Of a stretch of DNA of 16,396 bases, positions 1 to 7,107 are shown in pieces. The number at the start of each line of letters is the position of its first letter. The first letter of the stretch is position 1. The position numbers were made by a program, and so were the translations under genes. The notes below the pieces were generated by a model. The model searched no databases, had not been told where the DNA came from, and saw only the letters and a program-made list of their open reading frames with translations. Location: the NCBI GenBank assembly GCA_964441755.1, contig CAYTVG010000037.1, positions 1 to 16,396 on the forward strand, given 5' to 3'. Source of the DNA: JAUMBM01 sp964441755. Its GTDB lineage: Bacteria > Bacteroidota > Bacteroidia > Chitinophagales > Saprospiraceae.

Positions 1-50
1 TTTCGTCCCTACGGGACTCTGTGAAAGGCGGGGTTGTTGTTTTCTACCCA
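1..50 (+). repeat. REP-like repeat copy, left flank of the gap
   Basis: This stretch begins with the element core GTCCCTACGGGAC (7-19), whose arms GTCCC and GGGAC can pair around a TAC loop. About 30 bp of a longer unit follow (CTCTGTGAAA..., then TGTTGTTTTCTACCCA) before the run of N. The same longer unit recurs around 291-325 and 533-570, so this is one copy of a roughly 53-bp dispersed unit. Nothing here looks coding. Confidence 0.75.
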
Positions 51-150
51 NNNNNNNNNNNNNNNNNNNNNNNNNNNNNNNNNNNNNNNNNNNNNNNNNN
101 NNNNNNNNNNNNNNNNNNNNNNNNNNNNNNNNNNNNNNNNNNNNNNNNNN
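51..150. other. Assembly gap (100 N)
   Basis: Exactly 100 undetermined bases lie inside a tandem repeat array. The round size suggests a scaffold placeholder rather than a measured length, so the true number of 25-bp units is unknown. Reading frames crossing this stretch are meaningless. Confidence 0.97.
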
Positions 151-300
151 CATTTTGTCCCTACGGGTCTACCCACATTTTGTCCCTACGGGTCTACCCA
201 CATTTTGTCCCTACGGGTCTACCCACATTTCGTCCCTACGGGTCTACCCACATTTCGTCCCTACGGGTCTACCCACATTTCATCCCTACGGGATTCTGTG
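151..300 (+). repeat. 25-bp tandem repeat array
   Basis: Six head-to-tail 25-bp units run from 151. Units 1-3 are identical (151-225) and begin CATTTTGTCCCTACGGGTCT. Units 4 and 5 (226-275) carry one T-to-C change (CATTTCGTCC). Unit 6 (276-300) diverges after the core and runs into the longer dispersed unit (GATTCTGTGAAATACC). The units abut with no spacers, so this is not a CRISPR array. The array probably continues into the gap. Confidence 0.95.
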
Positions 301-419
301 AAATACCAGGGCTGTTGTTTTCTGCGTAACCGAGCATGCAAACCGTTGGGCGGGTTTCATTGCTGTTCAAATACATCCATAGACTGGCAGGGCTGTTAAG
401 TTCTAGAACATGGCGATAG

Positions 420-445
420 GCCCCGCTAGGGGCGCAATATGGGTA
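420..445 (-). repeat. Variant REP-like hairpin element
   Basis: A hairpin of GCCCC (420-424) and GGGGC (429-433) around a 4-nt loop is followed by GCAATATGGGTA. It aligns with the minus-orientation copy at 472-496 (GTCCC, TAGGGAC, GAAATGTGGGTA) apart from one extra loop base. The second stem pair is changed on both sides (T-A in one, C-G in the other), which suggests a family held together by secondary structure. Confidence 0.65.
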
Positions 446-471
446 GTATCGGGATATCCAGGATTTTCCGA

Positions 472-536
472 GTCCCGTAGGGACGAAATGTGGGTATTCT
501 GTCTCGAAGGATACCCACCTCGCATCCCTACGGGAC
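472..536. repeat. Inverted pair of REP-like elements
   Basis: A minus-orientation copy (472-496) faces a plus-orientation copy (512-536), separated by 15 bp. The two 25-bp arms match at 21 of 25 positions. The differences fall in the middle, while the TACCCAC end and the CCCTACGGGAC end are conserved. Transcribed RNA could form a long hairpin, and each arm also contains its own small hairpin. The layout resembles paired REP elements (BIMEs). No gene lies here. Confidence 0.8.
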
Positions 537-695
537 TGCGTAAAACACCGGCCCCGGTGTTTTCTACCCACATTCCGTCCCTACAGGACTCTTTGAAATA
601 CCGGAAAAAGCCGTCAGGTCTTTCAAAAAAAGAAAGCAGGAAAACGATTTACAGAAGTCCGGCGCAAAATTTGCCTGACTCCCTTGTATCATCGC
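537..695 (+). repeat. Degenerate end of the repeat island
   Basis: The stretch after the inverted pair (CTGCGTAAAACACCGG, then GTGTTTTCTACCCA) is the linker of the longer unit. It leads to a further copy of the core at 571-590 with one change (CCCTACAGGAC) and another partial linker (CTTTGAAATACCGG) to about 604. Positions 605-695 hold no recognisable repeat, and no strong terminator was found for the gene that ends at 696. Confidence 0.65.
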
Positions 696-1379
696 TTACA
701 AGTTCTCAAGTCTGCTTATCCAAGCATCAAAATGTGGACAGTTTTCGCGTAATAAATGCAGACCAATGTCTTCTGCCACCAGCGGACCTACTTGTGCTTT
801 TTGCCCTTCATAATCCGGCAAGAACTGAATAATTCGCTTTGATGGTGCCGTTTGTGGAGACTCATTGATCTCTTCAGGTTTCATACCCTGAATATCACGC
901 TCCAATCTTGTAATAACCTTATCCGCTTCAGGATACATCGTGCGCAATCTTCCGGGTTCTACCATCAGGAAAGCTTCAAACTCATGTAATTGAACATAGG
1001 GGATGAATGTCGGATGATTAATATCCTGAGCAATCGCTGCTTCAAACGCCTTTATCTTTTGGTAAGGATCTGCAATAGCCTGAATTTTAGGAGTATACGG
1101 ACTCTGTGGGTCCTTCGGAAAGGCATACAGGTCAACAAAGGTTGTGTACCATGTATCTGGCTTCCCTCTGTCCGACTGAATCCATCTCAGAATATCATTC
1201 CGGAGTTTTATGTATTTTAACAAGCCACCTTTAGCCGGTTTGCTTTGGATTCTATCCCAACCAGTTTCAATTTTACGCACAGCAATGTACTTATGTAATT
1301 GTGCAAAGTGATTCACTAATACATCATTCACATAGGTCTCTTCAGTACTGCCTTCAGCAATAATGTTGATATACTTCAT
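696..1379 (-). CDS. DUF4276 family protein (Toprim-like), partner of the upstream ATPase
   Basis: This 227-residue protein matches the DUF4276 pattern: an N-terminal strand ending in EGSTEE (residues 9-14), a central acidic strand FVDLYAFPKD (81-90), and LHEFEAFL (131-138). These acidic motifs suggest a Toprim-like metal-binding fold as in OLD and topoisomerase-primase enzymes, so it may be a nuclease or nucleotide-acting effector; that function is inferred. The ATG at 1379 was chosen because it forms an ATGA overlap with the ATPase stop and has AGGAGG six bases upstream. The longer in-frame start at 1436 would add 19 residues inside the ATPase gene. Tight coupling to an AAA ATPase is usual for this family and fits a two-gene defence-type module. 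The gene runs into the repeat island. Family assignment is fairly sure, activity is not. Confidence 0.85.
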   Translation of the reverse strand: MKYINIIAEGSTEETYVNDVLVNHFAQLHKYIAVRKIETGWDRIQSKPAKGGLLKYIKLRNDILRWIQSDRGKPDTWYTTFVDLYAFPKDPQSPYTPKIQAIADPYQKIKAFEAAIAQDINHPTFIPYVQLHEFEAFLMVEPGRLRTMYPEADKVITRLERDIQGMKPEEINESPQTAPSKRIIQFLPDYEGQKAQVGPLVAEDIGLHLLRENCPHFDAWISRLENL

Positions 1380-2482
1380 GGACGCCCTCCTATAATGTTT
1401 TTCTCCCAGATCTGCCCCGTGGAAAATTCCTCCCAATAGGCTTGCAAACTTTCAGCATCGGGTCTGTGATATTCAGAGTACCTTCCTTTGCGGTCAATCA
1501 CCACCAAATCCGATAATTCAAAATTGTTGACCATACTGATGGATTGGGTAGCCACAAACACCTGACAATGAGAAGAGGCAGCTTTTATCAAGCCCGCTAC
1601 AGCATCAATGGCACTTGGGTGTAGTCCCAATTCGGGTTCATCTAAAAATAATACCGCCGGTAGATCTTTGGGATTCTGTGCCAGTAAACTAATGAGGGCA
1701 ATCGTGCGAAGCATGCCGTCAGAGGCCTGCCCCGCATTGAACACTTTATGAGTCCCTTTTTCCTTCCAGCGGAGCAGTATCTGTCCAAACTCCGGGTACA
1801 AATCAAAGTCATCAAAGAAGGGTAGTACCAGCCGTATGTACTTTACAATGCGTCGGTAATAGGCCGGCTCTTCATTTTGTATGCGGTAAAGAAAACTCCC
1901 CAGATTCTCACCATTTTGCTTAAGCCAGCGACCATCTGCCTGTGACCACTTTAACCGCAGGAGAGCGGTATCACTGGTGTTGTGAAATTGATAGACAATA
2001 AGCTTTCGTAGCAAATTCAATATGGTCCTTGCAGAATTATTGTCAACTTCAGGTAATTTGGCTTCCTCATGACCAACCCCACAACTTGACCAGTTACGCC
2101 TTTCCAGATGTTTTTTGGCAGAATAACGATACTTCTCTTCACGAAAAACAAGCTTGTCAGGCTTGGCGAACATCAAACTGAACTGATACTCATTGTAACC
2201 GCCAGTTTTAGTTTCCAGCTCAATATGTGCATCAATAGCTTTAGTTACATCTGCACCATCGTGCAGTATATCATTGGCTCCCCCCAAGTAGGAAACGTAT
2301 TCTTGTAATTTGCCGTCCGAGTTGAGCATCCAACTCAGGAATTTAAAGAAGGATATGAAATTGCTCTTCCCTGCTCCATTCGGCCCAATCAAAATATTGA
2401 TGGCCCTTGGTTCAAAATTTTCTATGTCTTTTATGGTCTTGTATCCTTTGATGCTAAAGGATTTCAAAGTTATTGCTGACAT
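1376..2482 (-). CDS. AAA family ATPase (AAA_15/AAA_21, SMC/OLD-like)
   Basis: The 368-residue protein has a single ABC/SMC-like ATPase domain. The Walker A motif is GPNGAGKS (33-40), the signature-like region is QASDGMLRT (252-260), Walker B is VLFLDEPELGLHP (277-289) with D281 and E282, and ATQS (311-314) is the switch region. The middle (about 60-240) is the divergent insert seen in AAA_15/AAA_21 proteins. I chose the ATG at 2482 because MSAITLKSFSIKGYKTI is the usual N-terminus and an A-rich leader precedes it. Starts at 2506 and 2563 are in frame but add residues that look like translated non-coding DNA, including a poly-G tract. The stop overlaps the DUF4276 start by 4 bp, so the two are one operon. 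By analogy with PARIS, OLD and related pairs the ATPase would sense or clamp DNA and control the effector; that is inference. Confidence 0.88.
   Translation of the reverse strand: MSAITLKSFSIKGYKTIKDIENFEPRAINILIGPNGAGKSNFISFFKFLSWMLNSDGKLQEYVSYLGGANDILHDGADVTKAIDAHIELETKTGGYNEYQFSLMFAKPDKLVFREEKYRYSAKKHLERRNWSSCGVGHEEAKLPEVDNNSARTILNLLRKLIVYQFHNTSDTALLRLKWSQADGRWLKQNGENLGSFLYRIQNEEPAYYRRIVKYIRLVLPFFDDFDLYPEFGQILLRWKEKGTHKVFNAGQASDGMLRTIALISLLAQNPKDLPAVLFLDEPELGLHPSAIDAVAGLIKAASSHCQVFVATQSISMVNNFELSDLVVIDRKGRYSEYHRPDAESLQAYWEEFSTGQIWEKNIIGGRP
1386..1391 (-). promoter_or_regulatory. Shine-Dalgarno site of the DUF4276 gene
   Basis: AGGAGG on the minus strand lies six bases before the ATG at 1379 and inside the end of the ATPase gene. 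A perfect Shine-Dalgarno is unusual in Bacteroidota, which mostly use A-rich leaders. It decides the start and supports coupled translation. Confidence 0.75.
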
Positions 2483-2512
2483 GACAATGTTTTTTGTTCC
2501 GCTCATGCAAGT

Positions 2513-2522
2513 CCCCCCCCCC
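2513..2522 (-). repeat. Poly-G (G10) tract before the ATPase gene
   Basis: Ten consecutive G (minus strand) lie 30 bp upstream of the chosen ATG at 2482 and about 6 bp upstream of the alternative ATG at 2506. Tracts of this length slip readily during replication. If translation began at 2563, slippage would switch the reading frame; with the shorter start it could only alter leader spacing. Confidence 0.8.
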
Positions 2523-2645
2523 AACGCAACGGTAGCAGCGCCCGGCACAACCCGTTTCTCCAAAGGTCAGCCGCAGATCTCCCTCACCCTGCAGGCTCAT
2601 CCGCTACCATCCAACATTCCCAAGCCGGGTGACTCACCACAATAA

Positions 2646-2653
2646 CAAAGATA
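2646..2653 (-). promoter_or_regulatory. Possible -7 box for the ATPase/DUF4276 operon
   Basis: TATCTTTG on the minus strand fits the Bacteroidota -7 consensus TAnnTTTG and lies in the gap between the hybrid sensor and the ATPase. No TTTG box is found 17-23 bp upstream, and the implied leader would be about 160 bases, so support is partial. Confidence 0.35.
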
Positions 2654-2695
2654 CACGATTATCGCAGTCTTGCAGCAGCGCTCCCACAAAAACCC

Positions 2696-5600
2696 TCACC
2701 CCACCCCCCGCCACCCACTAGGCGGCACCCCAAACGTCTTCGCAAATACCCGCGAAAAATAAGCCGCATCAGCAAAGCCGCAGCGCTCAGCTACCTCACT
2801 CACATTGTACCGGCCCTGCACCAGCAACTGCTGCGCTCGCTGCAGCCGCAACTCGCGCAGCAACTGCAAAGGCGTCCTGCCGGTCAATGCCATGAGCTTG
2901 CGGTGGACCTGGGTGTGGCTCATGGCCACATGCCGGTACAGGTCCTCCATACCCAGCAGACTGTTGTCGATGTTGTCGAGGAAAAAACTGCGCACCTTGG
3001 CCAGAAATACCTCGTCGGGGGAGACCCCCGCCTCGTCGGGCTCAGGTACGGCCAACAGGCTGAAGCGCTGCCGCAGACTGTCCCGCAGCCGCAACAGGCC
3101 GCCAACGGTCAGCAGCAGCTCTTCTTCCAGGAAGGGCTTGGACAGGTAGGCGTCGGCGCCGGCGCGCAGCCCGCGCAGCCGGTCCTCTACCTCGGCACGG
3201 GCGGTGAGGAGGAGTACGGGGATGTGACTGCTGCGGGCATCCTGCTTGAGCTGCTGTATGACCTCCAGCCCGTCCTGCCCGGGCATCATCCAGTCGGTGA
3301 GGATGAGGTCGGGACAGTGGCGCTGGGCCATGCGGATGCCCTCAGCACCCTCATAGGCGTAGAGCACCCGGTAGTGGGGCTGCAGACAACTGCCGGTGTA
3401 CTGGGCAATGGCGGTGTTGTCTTCAATCAGGAGGACCAATGGCTGGGCACCACCGGCCACGGCAGGCACCGCCTCCGCCGCCAGGGGCTGCTCAGCGCCG
3501 GCTTCCGCCGCCTGCAAGGGCAGCAGCAGCGCAAAGGTGCTGCCCTCGCCCTGCCGGCTTTTTACCCGCAGACTGCCCCCCAGCAGCTCGCTGAGCTCCC
3601 TGGCCAGGGTGAGGCCTATGCCGCTGCCCTGCTGTACCAAAGGGTCGTTGTGGGCAGACTGGTAAAAGGGGTCGAAAATGTGGCCCAAATCGTCAGGGGC
3701 TATGCCCGGGCCGCTGTCGGCTACGAGCAGCTGCAGCTGCCACTGGCCGTCGGCCAGGGGCGATACCCGGGCGCTCAGACGGATCTCGCCGCCCACGGGC
3801 GTAAACTTGCAGGCGTTGGAGAGGAGGTTGCTGACGATCTTGTGGATTTTGTCGCGGTCGAGCTGGCAGTGGAAGGCGGCGGGACTGTTTTCAAACGCCA
3901 GCTGTATGTCTTTGTCTTCAGCCGCAGACCGAAAGGTCTCCACCAGCTGCCCCAGCAGCTGCATGAGCTCCGTGGGCTCGGGACGTACGTCCAGCCCGCG
4001 CACTTCTATCTTGCGGAGCTCGAGAATCTGGTTGACAAGGGTCAGCAGGCGGTGGGCATTCTGCTGGATGAGGGCCACGGTTTTTTGCAGCCCGGGGTCG
4101 CTCACGGCCAGCGGGTGCTGCTGCAGCCGCTCCGCCGGACCCAAAATAAGGGTCAAGGGGGTGCGAAACTCGTGGGTGATGTTGGCGTAGAGCTTGTTTT
4201 TGAGGGCGTCAAGGGCGCGCAGCCGGCTGTTTTCGGCTCGCTCGAGCCGCCGCCGCAACAGGTCGCGGAAAAGGGCCATGCCCAGCAGCAGCAACAGCAG
4301 ACTGTAGCCGGCTTTCGCCCAGCCTTGCTTCCACCATACCTGCCCGATGCTGAAAGGGACGCTCAGCACGCCCAGGCTGTGGCTGCCTCTTTCATCCATG
4401 CCGCGCACCTGCAACTGGTAGCGGCCCGCCGCCAGCCCCTGCAGGGTGATGGCCGGCTCTGCCTGCCAGGGCGTCCAGCTGCGGTGCAGGGGGAGCAGCC
4501 GGTACGAAAAGCGGTGCCTGTCGGGCTGGGTAAAGTCGTCGAGGAAAAAGCGAAACTGCAGGCTGCTGTAGTTGTGGGGCAACTGCAGGGGGGCAGCAGC
4601 CGACGCACTGTGCTGCTGCTCCGCATGGCTCCAGCGGGCAGCCGCCAACTGCAGCCGGGGCGGCCGCAGCTCAAAACTGTCGAGCTGCCGGGGGGCAAAA
4701 AGGTTGAGGCCGTTGAGGCCGCCCATCCAGATGCGGCCGTCGCGGGCGACGAGCTTGGAGCGGGTGTTAAACTCGGGATGGGCGAGGCCGTCGTTGACGG
4801 AAAAAACCAGGCTGCGGCCGCTGCGGGGCTGGTAGCGGCACAGGCCGTCGGCCGTGCCCAGCCATAGGTAGTCGCCGTCGGCGACCAGACTGTAGATGAG
4901 GTTGCCGGGCAGGCCGTCAGCGGTGGTGAAAAGCCGCTCAGCACCGCTGCGCAGGTCTATGCGGGCCAGCCCGGCGGTGGTGGCCAGCCACAACAGGTCG
5001 CCCTGCCGCACAATCTCCCGGGCGTGCAGGATCTCGTTGTCGGACAGGAAGGAAAGGCAGCGCCGCTCTACCAGCCGCTGCCGCCCGCAGTGGTAGACGT
5101 ACAACTGGTTGCCGTCAATGCTGTAAAAATAGTCGTCCACCGGGTCGTAGTAGAAGGCGTGGGGGTAGCCAACATGCTGCTCCACCCGCTGAAACCGCTG
5201 CTGCCGCGGGTCAAAATACTGCAACTGCCGGTTGCTTACCAGCCACAGCCGCCCGCTGCGGTCTTCGAGCAGGTGGTTGCTGGGCTCAAAAGCGGTAGCG
5301 CGGGGCAGCGGCAGGGTGGGGTAGAGGTGCAGCCGGTCCTGCGCCGGCTCGTAGGCCACCAACTGCGGCTGCTGCTGGTAAAAGGCGCAAAACCATACGT
5401 GGCCGTCGCGGCTGCTGATGGGCGAAAAAATGCGGTGCGACCGCACAAAGGCCTCGAGGCGGGGGTAGGGGCGCTGCCCGCGCCCGCCCACCAACTGCCC
5501 GCGCCCGGCCTGGTTAAGGACGAGCACGCTGCCGTCGGGCAGCTCCAGCAGGTCGCGACTGGTAAAGCCGATGGGCGGATTCTCCTGCCGGCTTAAGGGC

Positions 5601-6760
5601 TGACTGAGCAGGGTGCTGATGGCGCTGTTGCCGGCCACCAGCTTGCTGAGGCCTTGCTGCGAACACACCCAGTAGAGGCCGCGGGCATCGCTCAGGCAGT
5701 AGTCGGTGTCGAGCTGGTCACTCAGCAGCCGAAAATGGCCGCGGCAGGGGTCCAGCTCGTAGAGCTCGTGGAGTTGGTTGTTGTAGAGGTAGTAGTGGCC
5801 GTAAGGGTCGGCATGCCACTGCCAGTCGGGGGCGCGGCTGAGGTCGGTGGGCAGCGCGGCCGCTTTGAGCTGCCCGTCGCTGTAGTACCAAAAGCGCTGC
5901 TGCGGGTCGGTGGGCAGACCCGCCTGCTCGTCCGGGGCCGGCTGGCCGGCGGGCGCGGCGGGGGCAAACTGCCGGCTGTGGTAGAGGTCCACGACGGTGT
6001 AGCGCCCTTCGGCAAAAAGAACCAGCTCGCGGACGTTGCGGCCGCTGCCGATGATCTTGACCTCCCCGCCGCCCAAAGACAGGCCGGGCAGGCTGCGCCG
6101 CTGCCCGTCGGGCAAAAAATGCTGGAGCCGGCTGCGGCCGCTCTGCTCGTAGAGTAGGACGACCGAACTGTCGGGCAGGCAGTGCAGGGCGCGCAGGCGC
6201 ACGAGATGACTTTGCGCAAAAAGCGTCTGCAGGGGGTAGTGCCGGCACCGCCGGCTGACGGGATCGAGCACGCTGATGCCGCGCAGACTGATACACCACA
6301 CTTTGCCGTCAGGAGCTATCGAAAAATGCGGAATGAGGCTGCTGAGCAGACTCTCCGGCTTGCCGGGCTGGTGCCGGAAGGTCTCAAAGTGGTGCCCGTC
6401 GTAGCGATTGAGCCCGTCGAAAGTGGATACCCACAGGAAACCTTCAGCATCGGTCTGGGCGTGAAAAGCCCAGCGGTGAGAGAGGCCCTCCCGCGTGCCC
6501 AGCAGTTGCCGGCGGGGGAGCTGCTGGGCGGTGGCGCTGCCGGCAAGGCCCAGCAGCAGGTTCAGCAGCAGCAGGCTGCGCAAAGCGCTGTGCCGACGCC
6601 CTGCCTGCCGCTGCGCGTTGGCAGCCCTTACCTTGGGCCGTAGCCGGCAAAAAGCTGCCCACAGCCTGCCAACATCAGTTTGGCTGCGCAGGACAGAAGA
6701 GCGATCGCGACGCAAAGACGATCTGTGTGTATGCACACAACCGGGGAGACGGGTAAGCAT
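2696..6760 (-). CDS. Hybrid two-component system sensor/regulator (HTCS)
   Basis: The 1354-residue protein carries a full phosphorelay and output in one chain. A secretion signal (about 57-79, ending SATAQ) is followed by periplasmic regulator propeller repeats (EGLSHRWAFHAQTDAEGFLW onward, to about 700), a Y_Y_Y domain (about 735-805) and a membrane segment (about 812-832). The kinase has H863 in THEFRTP, an N-box near 978 (NLLSNACKF) and G-boxes (DSGPGIAP, GSGIGLTLA). The receiver has phosphoacceptor D1156 in LTDWMMPG and the lysine of LSKPF. A C-terminal AraC-type helix-turn-helix follows (about 1275-1351). Such proteins usually sense oligosaccharides and switch on polysaccharide-use genes, but no susC/susD or glycosidase gene is nearby. 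The start is uncertain: the ATG at 6760 has an A-rich leader but puts 56 residues before the signal peptide, and a TTG at 6583 would begin just before it. The gene is G+C-rich. Confidence 0.95.
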   Translation of the reverse strand: MLTRLPGCVHTHRSSLRRDRSSVLRSQTDVGRLWAAFCRLRPKVRAANAQRQAGRRHSALRSLLLLNLLLGLAGSATAQQLPRRQLLGTREGLSHRWAFHAQTDAEGFLWVSTFDGLNRYDGHHFETFRHQPGKPESLLSSLIPHFSIAPDGKVWCISLRGISVLDPVSRRCRHYPLQTLFAQSHLVRLRALHCLPDSSVVLLYEQSGRSRLQHFLPDGQRRSLPGLSLGGGEVKIIGSGRNVRELVLFAEGRYTVVDLYHSRQFAPAAPAGQPAPDEQAGLPTDPQQRFWYYSDGQLKAAALPTDLSRAPDWQWHADPYGHYYLYNNQLHELYELDPCRGHFRLLSDQLDTDYCLSDARGLYWVCSQQGLSKLVAGNSAISTLLSQPLSRQENPPIGFTSRDLLELPDGSVLVLNQAGRGQLVGGRGQRPYPRLEAFVRSHRIFSPISSRDGHVWFCAFYQQQPQLVAYEPAQDRLHLYPTLPLPRATAFEPSNHLLEDRSGRLWLVSNRQLQYFDPRQQRFQRVEQHVGYPHAFYYDPVDDYFYSIDGNQLYVYHCGRQRLVERRCLSFLSDNEILHAREIVRQGDLLWLATTAGLARIDLRSGAERLFTTADGLPGNLIYSLVADGDYLWLGTADGLCRYQPRSGRSLVFSVNDGLAHPEFNTRSKLVARDGRIWMGGLNGLNLFAPRQLDSFELRPPRLQLAAARWSHAEQQHSASAAAPLQLPHNYSSLQFRFFLDDFTQPDRHRFSYRLLPLHRSWTPWQAEPAITLQGLAAGRYQLQVRGMDERGSHSLGVLSVPFSIGQVWWKQGWAKAGYSLLLLLLGMALFRDLLRRRLERAENSRLRALDALKNKLYANITHEFRTPLTLILGPAERLQQHPLAVSDPGLQKTVALIQQNAHRLLTLVNQILELRKIEVRGLDVRPEPTELMQLLGQLVETFRSAAEDKDIQLAFENSPAAFHCQLDRDKIHKIVSNLLSNACKFTPVGGEIRLSARVSPLADGQWQLQLLVADSGPGIAPDDLGHIFDPFYQSAHNDPLVQQGSGIGLTLARELSELLGGSLRVKSRQGEGSTFALLLPLQAAEAGAEQPLAAEAVPAVAGGAQPLVLLIEDNTAIAQYTGSCLQPHYRVLYAYEGAEGIRMAQRHCPDLILTDWMMPGQDGLEVIQQLKQDARSSHIPVLLLTARAEVEDRLRGLRAGADAYLSKPFLEEELLLTVGGLLRLRDSLRQRFSLLAVPEPDEAGVSPDEVFLAKVRSFFLDNIDNSLLGMEDLYRHVAMSHTQVHRKLMALTGRTPLQLLRELRLQRAQQLLVQGRYNVSEVAERCGFADAAYFSRVFAKTFGVPPSGWRGVG

Positions 6761-7071
6761 AATTTTGTATGGGTTTCGGGCTAGTGCTGTTCAGCAAAAA
6801 CAAAAGTGTCACCATACTGCTCATACACAAAACTGCTTGCAAGCCCCGATGGGCGTACAACAGTATGACAGTATCTACGGATATTCACTACCTACGCTAA
6901 GCAGCGTCCTCTGAGGTGAGTGCGGTAAGGACGCACTAAATGTGATCGATGGCGGGTGATGTGCAGGCTCAATATATACAGGCTATATTGAGCCTTACAA
7001 ATGTATACAATTATTCTTTTTTCAAAGCATAAACATCGTGTTTTTATTTTTTAAATCACTGCTACTGAAAG
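6761..7071. other. Intergenic region upstream of the hybrid sensor
   Basis: No gene is seen here. The stretch holds the perfect 11-bp inverted repeat at 6966-6994 and an A+T-rich tail (7000-7060). A short inverted pair (CATACTG near 6813, CAGTATG near 6860) lies closer to the sensor gene and could be an operator, but it is short enough to be chance. No clear TAnnTTTG box on the minus strand was found before the sensor. Confidence 0.6.
6966..6994. repeat. Perfect 11-bp inverted repeat
   Basis: GGCTCAATATA (6966-6976) and its exact complement (6984-6994) flank a 7-nt loop. Neither side is followed by a T-run, so it is not a typical intrinsic terminator. It lies about 210 bp upstream of the sensor start and about 115 bp past the end of the AAA-like gene. 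It could be an operator or an RNA hairpin in the readthrough transcript. Confidence 0.6.
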
Positions 7072-7103
7072 CCTTCGGGGCAGCCACCCGGCCGCCCCGA
7101 AGG
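7072..7103 (-). terminator. Hairpin after the AAA-like ATPase gene
   Basis: A perfect 10-bp G+C-rich stem (CCTTCGGGGC with GCCCCGAAGG) and a 12-nt loop lie five bases past the stop at 7108. A strong stem here suits transcription termination or 3' end protection. There is no immediate U-run on the minus strand; only mixed A/T sequence follows about 25 bases later. Confidence 0.55.
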
Positions 7104-7107
7104 TCAC

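Noticed and set aside
151..300. CRISPR array
   Set aside because: The 25-bp units abut directly with no unique spacers, and there are no cas genes.
21..832. Open frames across the repeat island (both strands)
   Set aside because: Their translations are repeats of the 25-bp unit (such as RVYPHFVPTG) or run through the N gap; they reflect the repeat, not a protein.
696..2482. PARIS (AriA/AriB) system
   Set aside because: The ATPase is similar in type, but the partner fits DUF4276 rather than DUF4435, so only an analogy is claimed.
2903..4867. A 654-codon open frame on the plus strand
   Set aside because: It is antisense to the hybrid sensor, whose kinase and receiver motifs are unmistakable. 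Long shadow frames are expected in G+C-rich genes, and its translation is repetitive Q/G/V-rich sequence with no domain.
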